Shown: piece by piece, positions 52,815 through 60,962 of the stretch
Layout of the letters: each line of letters starts with the position of its first letter
How positions within the stretch are numbered: the stretch's first letter is position 1
Source: Bryobacterales bacterium
GTDB taxonomy: Bacteria; Acidobacteriota; Terriglobia; Bryobacterales; Bryobacteraceae
Length of the DNA: 64,000 bases
NCBI GenBank assembly: GCA_020846745.1
Contig: JADLDI010000142.1
Coordinates: 37,611 to 101,610 of the forward strand
Direction: 5' to 3'
Made by a program: the position numbers and the translations under genes
Notes under the pieces: generated by a model
The model's database searches: none
What the model saw: the letters and a program-made list of their open reading frames with translations, nothing else
Told to the model about the DNA's origin: nothing

Positions 52815-54076
52815 TTCGACTCCACCCTCCGGATGCGAGCGCCCACGCTCGCCAGTTTCTCTTCTATCTTCTCGTAACCTCGATCGATGTGATACACCCG
52901 GTCTACAATCGTCTCCCCTTTCGCTACCAGTGCCGCCAATACCAGCGATGCGCTCGCCCGCAGATCCGAAGCGATCACCGCCGCACCCGACAGCGGCCGC
53001 TTCCCCGCAACATACGCGCGTCTTCCGTCCAGCCGGATGTTCGCCCCCATGCGCATCAACTCCAGCGCGTGCATGAACCGGTTCTCGAAAATCGTCTCGG
53101 TAATAATCGAAATCCCGTCCGCCTGCGTCATTAGCGCCATGTATTGCGCCTGTAAATCCGTCGCGAACCCCGGATGCTCCTGCGTCGTCACATCCACCGA
53201 TCGCAACCGGTGCGTCCCGCGAACCCGCAGCGTTCCCTCCCCCTGCTCGTCCACCGCCGCCCCCGCCTCCCGCACCTTATCGATCAGCGCCCGCAAATGT
53301 TCCGGCTCACACCCGCGAATCGTCAGGTCGCCCGCCGTTATCACCCCGCCGATCAGAAACGTACCCGCCTCAATCCGGTCCGGAATGATCGTGTGCTCGG
53401 TGCCGTGCAGCCGCTCCACCCCTTCCACCCTGATTACAGGCGACCCCGCCCCCTCGATCCGCGCGCCCATCTTGATGAGCATCTCCGCCAGGTCCACCAC
53501 CTCCGGCTCCCGTGCCGCATTCTCCAGCACCGTCTCGCCCTCAGCCAGCACTGCCGCCATCAGCAGGTCTTCCGTCCCGGTCACCGTAATCCGTTCGAAC
53601 CGTATATGCCTGCCCTTCAGGCCGCCCGGCGACTGTGCCTCAATGTAACCGTGCGATTGCTCAATTACCGCCCCCAACTGCTCCAGCGCAAAAACATGCA
53701 GGTTGATCGGCCGCGCCCCAATCGCACACCCACCGGGCAGCGATACCCTCGCCCGCCCCGTACGCGCCGCCAGCGGACCAAGCACCAGGCTCGACGCCCG
53801 CATCGTCTTCACCACCTCGTACGGAGCCTCCGGCCGGCTCACCTCGCGCGCTTCCACCCTGATCGACCCGTCCGCTTCGTCTGAAACCGTCGCCCCCGTA
53901 TACCGTAGCAGGCGCTTCATCGTCTGGATGTCGCGCACCGCGGGCACCCGCCGCAACGTCACCGGTTCCGCCGTCAGCAAACACGCAGCCAGTGCCGGCA
54001 GGCCCGAATTCTTCGCCCCGCTCACCGCAATCTCACCTTCCAGCGGCAGCCCGCCTTCAATTGAAAACTTGTCCAT
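52811..54076 (-). CDS. murA: UDP-N-acetylglucosamine 1-carboxyvinyltransferase MurA
   Basis: A 421-residue enzyme for the first committed step of peptidoglycan synthesis. Lys22-Asn23 (SGAKNSGLPALAA) bind substrate, and Cys117 in GGCAIGARP is the general acid that fosfomycin modifies; its presence predicts sensitivity to fosfomycin in this copy. Length is typical. It lies 6 bp after murQ, an uncommon pairing of synthesis with recycling. Confidence 0.97.
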   Translation of the reverse strand: MDKFSIEGGLPLEGEIAVSGAKNSGLPALAACLLTAEPVTLRRVPAVRDIQTMKRLLRYTGATVSDEADGSIRVEAREVSRPEAPYEVVKTMRASSLVLGPLAARTGRARVSLPGGCAIGARPINLHVFALEQLGAVIEQSHGYIEAQSPGGLKGRHIRFERITVTGTEDLLMAAVLAEGETVLENAAREPEVVDLAEMLIKMGARIEGAGSPVIRVEGVERLHGTEHTIIPDRIEAGTFLIGGVITAGDLTIRGCEPEHLRALIDKVREAGAAVDEQGEGTLRVRGTHRLRSVDVTTQEHPGFATDLQAQYMALMTQADGISIITETIFENRFMHALELMRMGANIRLDGRRAYVAGKRPLSGAAVIASDLRASASLVLAALVAKGETIVDRVYHIDRGYEKIEEKLASVGARIRRVESK

Positions 54077-54082
54077 CGTTCC

Positions 54083-54982
54083 TTAGTTCCGCTCCAGTAC
54101 TGCCGAAATCCGCCCGCCCGTCGCCTCCAGCAGTCTCTCTGCTTCCTCACGGACCACGCCGCGCCGCGCCATCACGATCGCCGTCCGTACCACCCCTCCC
54201 GATTCCTCCAGCAGCCGGCTCGCCGTCTCCCCATCCACCTCGCCCGCCGCCGCTATAATCCGGCACGCCCGGTCCCGCAGCTTTTCATTCGTCGGCTGCA
54301 CGTTCACCATCAGATTGCCGAACACATACCCCAGCCGGATCATCGTGGCCGTCGTCAGCATATTCAGCACCAGCTTCGTCGCCGTACCCGCCTTCATCCG
54401 TGTCGACCCGGTCACGATCTCCGCTCCCGGCAGCGGCGTAATCGCCACCTCCACCGCGCGCGCCAGCTTCGAATCCGGCGTGCAACTGATTCCAATCGTC
54501 AGCCCGCCCATCCGCCGCGCCTGCTCCACCGCGCCCAGCACATACGGAGTCCGTCCGCTAGCCGCAATCCCCACCAGGACATCCCCCGGTCCAAACCCTC
54601 TACTCAGCAAGTCGCGCACACCCGCCGCCGGATCGTCTTCGCTCGCCTCCGTCGCCCGCTCCAGCGCCGTCGAACCCCCGGCGATAATTCCTTGCACCAT
54701 CTCCTGCGGCACCTGGAATGTCGGCCGGCACTCCGAAGCGTCCAGCACGCCCAATCGTCCGCTCGTCCCGGCGCCGATGTAAAACAACCTGCCGCCCACC
54801 CGCAACCGCTCCACAATCCCATCCACCGCCTTCGCGATCTGCGGCAATTCCGGCGTTACCGAATCGGCAACTTTCCTGTCTTCTTCGTTGATAATCCTGA
54901 CGATCTCGCTCGTCTCCCGAGCGTCGATCCCGTCCGACGCCGGGTTCCGCTGCTCCGTCAGCAGCTTCTCTAATTCGCTCAA
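54083..54982 (-). CDS. murQ: N-acetylmuramic acid 6-phosphate etherase MurQ
   Basis: A 299-residue SIS-domain enzyme that cleaves the lactyl ether of MurNAc-6-phosphate in cell-wall recycling. GGRLFYIGAGTSGRLGVLDA (about 61-80) and the Glu/ECRPTFQ region carry the active-site residues. The start is a TTG at 54982 with GCAGGAG upstream; a much longer in-frame extension to 55333 runs through intergenic repeats and is rejected. Operon with murA and the rhodanese. Confidence 0.95.
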   Translation of the reverse strand: MSELEKLLTEQRNPASDGIDARETSEIVRIINEEDRKVADSVTPELPQIAKAVDGIVERLRVGGRLFYIGAGTSGRLGVLDASECRPTFQVPQEMVQGIIAGGSTALERATEASEDDPAAGVRDLLSRGFGPGDVLVGIAASGRTPYVLGAVEQARRMGGLTIGISCTPDSKLARAVEVAITPLPGAEIVTGSTRMKAGTATKLVLNMLTTATMIRLGYVFGNLMVNVQPTNEKLRDRACRIIAAAGEVDGETASRLLEESGGVVRTAIVMARRGVVREEAERLLEATGGRISAVLERN

Positions 54983-55651
54983 ATCACTCCTGCCTTCTTC
55001 ATCACATGGCGAACTCAAACTCAGCCTAACATGTGGCCCTCCGTGGCCACCCAGCGCCCGCGAGCCCCGCGCAACATAAGCTACGCCGGACACGATGCGA
55101 TCTAGCACCGCGTCCCGGGTCCGGTAAACCATTGCAAAAACGCACTGCTCCGGAAACAGAACCGCAACCGTAAGGGCGTGAGAAATAATCTCCCGAATGC
55201 GATTAAGCGTCGCCCCACAGGTCCGGCAAATCGCTGCAAACACGCATTGCACCGGAAACGGAACCGCAACCGTGAGGGCGCGGGCCCTATTTTTTCTCAG
55301 TCCCGTCAGGGCGCGGGCCGCATCTTCTCTCAATCCCCAAGGGAGCGCTGTTGGGACTTTTTCCGAGCGGGAGCGTCAGCGACCCGACCGGCGCACCGAA
55401 CCCCCGAACCGCCCGTTCCAGCGACCCCATGTGCGTCGAACGTCCCAGTTCGCGGCCCGACCTCGCAGTCAGCCCCTTCACCTCGGCCGCACGCTTCTGA
55501 GCCTCTCCGAGCCATCGCTGTGAAGCGAGGATTTGCCGTCGACTATGTGACTTGTACGTCCGCGGCTCCGGTCAGGATAAACCGATTGTCCTGCGCTCGC
55601 TTCGGTCAATTCGATTGCGCACTGGATATCCGAACCCTACGAGATCAACCC
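54983..55651. other. Intergenic region between murQ and the RiPP operon, with repeats
   Basis: A 669-bp region without a supported gene. It holds two imperfect 86-bp units at 55095-55180 and 55197-55282 (offset 102 bp) and several CCG-AAGGG-like elements to 55350. Remaining sequence (55351-55651) shows no recognisable coding or RNA feature; short frames on both strands have no family signs. The S41 gene ends at the right side and murQ begins at the left, both on the minus strand. Confidence 0.6.
55095..55282. repeat. Two imperfect 86-bp tandem units of an intergenic repeat family
   Basis: Units at 55095-55180 and 55197-55282 share ATGCGAT at the start, GGTCCGG, CACGCA/ACGCAC, CCGGAAAC and ACCGCAACCG-AAGGGCG at the end. 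They create false in-frame extensions of murQ. Elements with the same 3' core follow at 55301-55350 and one occurs at 30317. They are probably a dispersed family of this genome, possibly REP-like. Confidence 0.6.
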
Positions 55652-57250
55652 TTACCGGGCCGGTAACGTGGACAGCAGATTCCCGGCGAACTCGATCAGG
55701 TCCTCATTTGAACCGAGCACGTCGCGCCGGGTGAGATTGTAACCGTAGTCGGCGAAGACGCCAAGCCCTTCCACGGGCAGGCCGGCATTCGGGCCGACAC
55801 GCGTGGACCGGCGCATCGAGACATCGATATCGTATCCACCGGGCAGTGCGACGATGTCGGTTCCTCCCGCTTGGGCGACCATCGATTGCAGCGCGCCATG
55901 GTTCCAGACGTTGGCGCCGCCGGCCCCGGTAACCGGATCGGTCCCGATCAGCGTCGCGATTCCGTGGTCTTGCAATCCGGCGGTGAGGAAATCGGTGGTG
56001 CTGTAGCAGAGCGCGTCGATAATCGCGACCACCTTTCCGAGATAGACGCCCTTCGGCAACGACGTCTCGACTGTTAGCGGAAACCCCTGTGAGAATGTCT
56101 CTCCCGTCTCTAACTGCATCTCCAGTGACCGTTGCCACGCCCGAAAACGCGTCAAGCCTGCCACCTTCCTGGCGCTTACACTGTTACGGAAGCTGACCGG
56201 TTGAGGAGTTACTATGCCTTTGGTTAACAAGCCCAGTATCGACTCACCCGATGGGATCGACCCGCCGGGATTCGATCGCAGATCGAGAATCAAACCGCTG
56301 GCGGGCATCTGCTTGAGTATGTCGGCCAGGAAATTAATAAAGGCGGCGGTGTCGGGTGCGTCGAATGAGAAGATGCGGATATACCCGTAATCGCCGGCTG
56401 CTGTTTTGACAATTCGAGAGACTACGTTTTCGAATGCGGGTCGAGCAATGCCCGCACCTTGCCGCAGCTTCGCATCCGAGTAGAGGTCTCGCCAGGTGCT
56501 GTTGACGATAAGGGTGCTGCGATCCACGCCCTGCACCACGGCTGCTCCCTCCGATGCTGTCACATTGGCCGCCGCGGTGGCGCTGCCCTGTGGCGGAATG
56601 TAGACCCGCCAGGGAATTACCACAGTCCGATAACCTTGGCCGGCCACGTAAGTAACGGCCACCCAGTCTTCACCCGGCGCGGCCATGTAGCCGAGCGGCC
56701 GCACAGTAACTGAACGCAGGGCGACGGCGATGCGGGCGAAAGGGTTGGCTCCTTCGTTGGTCCAACTGAAATCTTCGATAAAGCGCTGGATAGGCGTGCC
56801 GTTCCAATGAGTGATCTTCACTCCCGCGACAAACTGAGGGTCGCCGACATCGGCCGTCAGCTTGCTGACAATCAGGTGGCGGCCTTTCTCGTCGAAGTAA
56901 CTCTCCACCGCAAACGGCAGGAATGCCACCATGTCGCGCCAGGGGCTTGGCAGGCGGATCGCGGTATGCCGGTCGCGCATCCGTTTGATCAGGTCGAAGA
57001 TCCGCCGATGAAAATCGCTTTCGCTCGGCATGAAGCGGACGTCGTCGGCGAGCAGGCGCGCTTCCTGAACGGGATCGATGCCGAGGGAACTTCGCTTGAG
57101 CGGCAAATGGACGTAATAGTCGCGAAGGAGTATTTCCAACTGCTGTGCTACTAACTGCCAGCCCTCGCGTTGGGTCTGGCTCGACACCTCGCGCACCATG
57201 GCAAGCATCGGGCTCCGGCTCAGGAAAGTTGCCGCATCGGGTGTAGCCAT
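55652..57250 (-). CDS. S41-family peptidase in the RiPP operon
   Basis: A 532-residue protein from ATG 57250 with AAAGAGGA upstream; an ATG at 57271 overlapping the preceding stop (ATGA) is the alternative. GLILDLRSNPGGSIPSG (about 325-340) is the S41 hallmark, and IDALCYSTTDFLTAGL holds the likely Ser nucleophile. No signal peptide is seen, so the enzyme is probably cytoplasmic. S41 proteases cut exposed C-termini or unstructured chains. As the last gene of the RiPP operon it is the best candidate for leader or inter-core cleavage. Confidence 0.8.
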   Translation of the reverse strand: MATPDAATFLSRSPMLAMVREVSSQTQREGWQLVAQQLEILLRDYYVHLPLKRSSLGIDPVQEARLLADDVRFMPSESDFHRRIFDLIKRMRDRHTAIRLPSPWRDMVAFLPFAVESYFDEKGRHLIVSKLTADVGDPQFVAGVKITHWNGTPIQRFIEDFSWTNEGANPFARIAVALRSVTVRPLGYMAAPGEDWVAVTYVAGQGYRTVVIPWRVYIPPQGSATAAANVTASEGAAVVQGVDRSTLIVNSTWRDLYSDAKLRQGAGIARPAFENVVSRIVKTAAGDYGYIRIFSFDAPDTAAFINFLADILKQMPASGLILDLRSNPGGSIPSGESILGLLTKGIVTPQPVSFRNSVSARKVAGLTRFRAWQRSLEMQLETGETFSQGFPLTVETSLPKGVYLGKVVAIIDALCYSTTDFLTAGLQDHGIATLIGTDPVTGAGGANVWNHGALQSMVAQAGGTDIVALPGGYDIDVSMRRSTRVGPNAGLPVEGLGVFADYGYNLTRRDVLGSNEDLIEFAGNLLSTLPAR

Positions 57251-57267
57251 TGTGCTGTCCTCTTTCC

Positions 57268-58635
57268 TCATGCCGGGTTGCCCAGCATGAACTCTCCCAC
57301 TGACCCTTCTTCGTAGTAGTTGGTCTTGGCCAGGCGGCAGAACCGTTCCGTGTTTCCTAATCCCAGTCCGCAACCCGCCAGGTTCATTGCCGTCGCTACC
57401 AGGTACAGCGTTTGATATAACACTCCCGTGTTCTTCAGTTGCGCCGCGTATGCCATCCCCGAATACTTCCAGTTCACCCGATGGAACCTCGACGCGATCG
57501 TGATCAGCACCTGCGGGCGGCACAGCTTCGCTGCCGACACCCACGCCTCGTTTAGCAGTTCCTCCGTGTCGGCGTTTGCGTGTTCCACCAGGCATAGCGT
57601 ATGCTCCTGTGCGTCGTAATAGTAGAATCCTCGTTCCAGCCCCTGGCACTGGTTAATGGTGAGATATAACTCCAGTTCATAACTCGCTCCGCCGCTCGGA
57701 TACGGACGCGACGAGAACTCTCCTAGCTCTGTGTGGAATCGGTAGCGGACCCGGCCGCTGCGAAACAGGAACTCGCCCAGTTGCTGCCTGGTGATCGGAT
57801 AGAGCGCGTTATGAGCGCGAATCGACCGGCGTGTCTCCAGTACTTGGGTGAAATTAGGATCGCGCATGGCGACGCTCGCCGGGTCGGGTTTGTCCAGAAC
57901 AATCGCCCGCGCGCGCCATGGATTCGTCTTCACCACAGGTTCGTGTGCAAGCTTGCCGCGGAACCGAAAATCCGCTCCCAACGGCAATTCGTGACGCCCC
58001 TGGCGGCTGCGGTGGTGAAAGAGCAGATCGTGAAAACTCCACTGCAGAAGGTCCGGTTGCAGGTCCTCATTGCTGTCGCCCTCCTCGTTGCACTCGACAA
58101 TCACCGCAGCGGCGCGCAGCAGGTGGAGTGCGTTCTTCCAATGCGCCTCGGAAGACTCTTTGAAACGCTCGCGGGCCGCCGCACTGTCCACCGGTTGATC
58201 GAAACAAGCAAGCAGCGACATGGCGCCGGGGCTAAGCAGCCTGACGAGTGAGAAAGCCCGGGGACTTTCCACCTGCAGCGCGCCGTCGTCACGGTGTACA
58301 TAAGCGAATCGCGACAGCTTCCACCGCCCACCGCTTGTCACCGCCGCCAGGTCGAGCGCTTGCCCGGTCACCGTGGCTGTCAACGCCAGCAGCGGGTCGT
58401 GCATACGGTCGCGTAACTCGATAGCCCGGCGCCCCCAGAGTGTTTGGAGCGAGAAATAGGCTTCCGGCAGTTGGTTATCGGGAAGCGTATCGATATCGCT
58501 CAACGACAGCGGACCTGCGGCCAACCGGGTCAACAGGCCCGTGGCGGTTGGGCCGGTCAGGTTCAGGACGTCCGCCGGCGTCGTCCGCGCCAACAGACAT
58601 ACTGCCATCGAATCGTCCACCGCCCGGCGTCTCAT
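57268..58635 (-). CDS. SagB-type azoline dehydrogenase of the TOMM cluster
   Basis: A 455-residue protein. The C-terminal 220 residues are a nitroreductase-fold flavin enzyme of the SagB type: ETRRSIRAHNALYPITRQQL, SSRPYPSGGASYELELYLTI, ERGFYYYDAQEHTLCLVEHA and GCGLGLGNTERF. The first 230 residues are the SagB-associated N-terminal region. SagB enzymes oxidise thiazolines and oxazolines to thiazoles and oxazoles using FMN. The ATG at 58635 overlaps the cyclodehydratase stop (ATGA), so the two are translationally coupled. A longer frame to 59160 lies inside that gene and is rejected. Confidence 0.9.
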   Translation of the reverse strand: MRRRAVDDSMAVCLLARTTPADVLNLTGPTATGLLTRLAAGPLSLSDIDTLPDNQLPEAYFSLQTLWGRRAIELRDRMHDPLLALTATVTGQALDLAAVTSGGRWKLSRFAYVHRDDGALQVESPRAFSLVRLLSPGAMSLLACFDQPVDSAAARERFKESSEAHWKNALHLLRAAAVIVECNEEGDSNEDLQPDLLQWSFHDLLFHHRSRQGRHELPLGADFRFRGKLAHEPVVKTNPWRARAIVLDKPDPASVAMRDPNFTQVLETRRSIRAHNALYPITRQQLGEFLFRSGRVRYRFHTELGEFSSRPYPSGGASYELELYLTINQCQGLERGFYYYDAQEHTLCLVEHANADTEELLNEAWVSAAKLCRPQVLITIASRFHRVNWKYSGMAYAAQLKNTGVLYQTLYLVATAMNLAGCGLGLGNTERFCRLAKTNYYEEGSVGEFMLGNPA

Positions 58636-60887
58636 AAGAACATCGGGGTCGGGTTGAGTTCGTGTTCCTGCGCCCGCGTTTGGCGCCAGCCCAATGCGAC
58701 AGGAACGTCGTACAGACGCCCCGGCGCGAACCGCGCCCAGAAGTGCCGTAGGCCCGGAGCCAGCATTTTCACGACCGGCAACCCGATGTCGGGCCGTGTT
58801 TGATCGAGCACCAAAACTTCGTGGCCTTTGCTTTCGAGGATGTCGATCGCACGTTTCAGCATCGCGGCGGCGCCCACCGCGGGCGTGTCCGGATAGTCCT
58901 GCGGACCCTTGCGCGCCGCTTCGGCGGGTCGCAGGAACGGTTGCTTTGCCAGCGTGGCTGTCTGCCACCACTCGATCGCGTCGCCGTCTCCCATTACGTA
59001 GACAGTGCGCCCGTCCGGCGCCGTGTTCAACAGTGCTGGAATGAACTGATTCAACTCGGTGAGAGCCCGCATTAACGCAATGCGCGCGTCGAAATGGGCG
59101 CCGAAGCCGAGCATGATGTCCTCGGTCGGTCCGCCGGTCTTCCGGCTGATGGCGACGCACACGGGAATGCCGAAATCAGTAGTGATATCGAGCACCCAGA
59201 CCTCGCGGCTCTTGCTTTTATAGAAGGCCTGGATTTCGGCGATATAGCCGTCGTCAAAGGCTTGTAAGTCGACCTCCGGACAGTTCGCGCGGTTGTACCA
59301 CCACAAACTGACGGCATCGCGTTCCACTAATTCCAGCAGTCCCTGCAGCATGGCTTCGTCCAGCGTGATGCCGGCTGCGGCCCCGTTGGAATCGGCCCAG
59401 CAATAGAACTGTTGCGGAGGCGCCGGGTAGTTATAGAAGAGATAGCTGGTGGGCAGATAGCGCTGGCGTTTGGCGCTCAGCGACCACACTGGCGTCCAAT
59501 CGATCGGGTCTTTTTCCTGGAACGGCAAAGGCACGACTTGAAAGCGGCTGCGCCTGGCCAGCCACTTCTCGCGTTCGGCATATTGTCGCTCGCTGAACAG
59601 CATGCAGCGGCGCGGATCGATAGCGTCTTCGCCAAGCTGCTCGAAGGATGACTTCACTCGAATCTCGTCACCGCGGTACACGCCCGAGTAGCGTTCCAGT
59701 GCCTCGCAGAGCGCACTTGTACGCGCCTGCGCATCCGTCCGGCCTTTGCCGGAACTGTGTGTTCGCAATCCGTCTTTCAGGAACCACAAGTAGTCGCTTT
59801 TCAAGGCGAAGTTGTGGCCCGCCATATAGACGCGCAGCGGTCCGGCGCCATGCCACATCGACGGCGTGACTGCGTTCACAATACCGGTGTACGGGCTGAT
59901 GTGGTGTTGCAGGCGCTGGAAGGTTAGTTCAGGCGGCTCCGAACGGACTCCGCCGTGCGACTCCCGGGACGCACCGTTGTGCGAGCCGTTCACCGAAATG
60001 TGAACCGGCTGGCCGGCGCGGATTCCCAGTCGCGGATCCCCGCAGTCGGGGCATTGCGGTTGTTTCACCACATCGTGAAATCCAAACGAAAAGCTCGTGA
60101 TGTCGGCGACGAGCAGCCGCGATTCAAGGCTCGGGTTACTGCCCGTCACGAGCCAGCGTACAAGTTGAACCGCTGCCATTGCGTAAGCTTGGTACTCTGT
60201 TAAGCCCACGCGTGCCCGCGCAATGGGGAATGGACCCGGCTTCCCGGTGCGGCGCTCAACATAATTCTCTACTTCCCTGTTACCCCGTAGCCGCACTTCC
60301 AGGCACCGCCAGCATGAGGTTTTGCCGGGGATGATCAGTGGGCCTATCCATAGGCGCGTGCCCACAGGTTTAACAAGTAGCAACGGCATCCCACGCCTTA
60401 GACATCCCTGGTTGATATTGGCGAGTTGGGGCCGCAGGTAATCGTCCGTAACCGCGACCTTGATCGTTCCTGGGCCGGTTGTCGGAATTCCAAATGTCGA
60501 TAGCACGCTTGCCAGCGCGGCGGCGTTGACATCCCCCACAGCCTGCAGCTCCACCGGACAGGTGGCCAGAAAGCGGCTGGTCACGCGGGTATCGACGTTG
60601 AACTCCGACCAGAACGCCGCCAATGCGGTTGGAGTGGCCGGGTCCGATTCGGTCAGGTGGCCCGATCGCAGCAGCATGTCCAGAACCTGGATCGTGTCAT
60701 GCGTTGCAACGAAAGGGCTGGCCGCCTGGACGATCTCATCGACGGTCCGCCTGCCGTCTAATAAGGGGACGACATGCGGCAGGTGTTCGCCTTCGAGGAC
60801 AAACGTATGGGCTTCGCTCAGCAGAAAGTAGCCTTCGCCCGGCACGTGTTCGATATGGTAGTGATCTTTGAATTTCGGGCGGATCAT
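58632..60887 (-). CDS. TOMM cyclodehydratase: leader-binding/E1-like domain fused to YcaO
   Basis: A 751-residue fusion. Residues 1-80 look like the RiPP recognition element; about 100-300 are the E1/ocin-ThiF-like domain with zinc Cys pairs C192-x2-C195 (CWRC) and C279-x2-C282 (CPDC). The YcaO domain covers about 360-751, with the ATP-site motifs SALCEALERYSG and QGLLELVERDA. The C-terminus is NPTPMFL, a partial version of the usual Pro-rich end. It activates amide bonds with ATP and turns Ser/Thr/Cys of the precursor into azolines. It starts 75 bp after the precursor stop, behind a stem-loop. Confidence 0.93.
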   Translation of the reverse strand: MIRPKFKDHYHIEHVPGEGYFLLSEAHTFVLEGEHLPHVVPLLDGRRTVDEIVQAASPFVATHDTIQVLDMLLRSGHLTESDPATPTALAAFWSEFNVDTRVTSRFLATCPVELQAVGDVNAAALASVLSTFGIPTTGPGTIKVAVTDDYLRPQLANINQGCLRRGMPLLLVKPVGTRLWIGPLIIPGKTSCWRCLEVRLRGNREVENYVERRTGKPGPFPIARARVGLTEYQAYAMAAVQLVRWLVTGSNPSLESRLLVADITSFSFGFHDVVKQPQCPDCGDPRLGIRAGQPVHISVNGSHNGASRESHGGVRSEPPELTFQRLQHHISPYTGIVNAVTPSMWHGAGPLRVYMAGHNFALKSDYLWFLKDGLRTHSSGKGRTDAQARTSALCEALERYSGVYRGDEIRVKSSFEQLGEDAIDPRRCMLFSERQYAEREKWLARRSRFQVVPLPFQEKDPIDWTPVWSLSAKRQRYLPTSYLFYNYPAPPQQFYCWADSNGAAAGITLDEAMLQGLLELVERDAVSLWWYNRANCPEVDLQAFDDGYIAEIQAFYKSKSREVWVLDITTDFGIPVCVAISRKTGGPTEDIMLGFGAHFDARIALMRALTELNQFIPALLNTAPDGRTVYVMGDGDAIEWWQTATLAKQPFLRPAEAARKGPQDYPDTPAVGAAAMLKRAIDILESKGHEVLVLDQTRPDIGLPVVKMLAPGLRHFWARFAPGRLYDVPVALGWRQTRAQEHELNPTPMFL

Positions 60888-60899
60888 GGCGGCATCCGT

Positions 60900-60932
60900 G
60901 CCGCCGGCGCCTGCGTGCCGGACACCGGCGGC
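60900..60932 (-). promoter_or_regulatory. Stem-loop between precursor and cyclodehydratase genes
   Basis: GCCGCCGG and CCGGCGGC form a perfect 8-bp stem round a 17-base loop in the 75-bp gap. It ends 12 bp before the cyclodehydratase ATG, which has no recognisable Shine-Dalgarno site. No T run follows, so it is not a classic terminator. It may protect the precursor message or lower translation of the enzyme, which is needed in smaller amounts. Confidence 0.5.
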
Positions 60933-60962
60933 CTTTCTTTCCCGTTTGCTTATCTGTGCGGG

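Noticed and set aside
54983..55333. N-terminal extension of murQ by 117 codons
   Set aside because: It runs through intergenic repeat units; MurQ homologues begin at the SELEKLL segment and a TTG with SD is present.
55653..55667. Palindrome at the end of the S41 gene as terminator
   Set aside because: Only 7-bp arms and no T run; it lies on the stop codon and can be chance.
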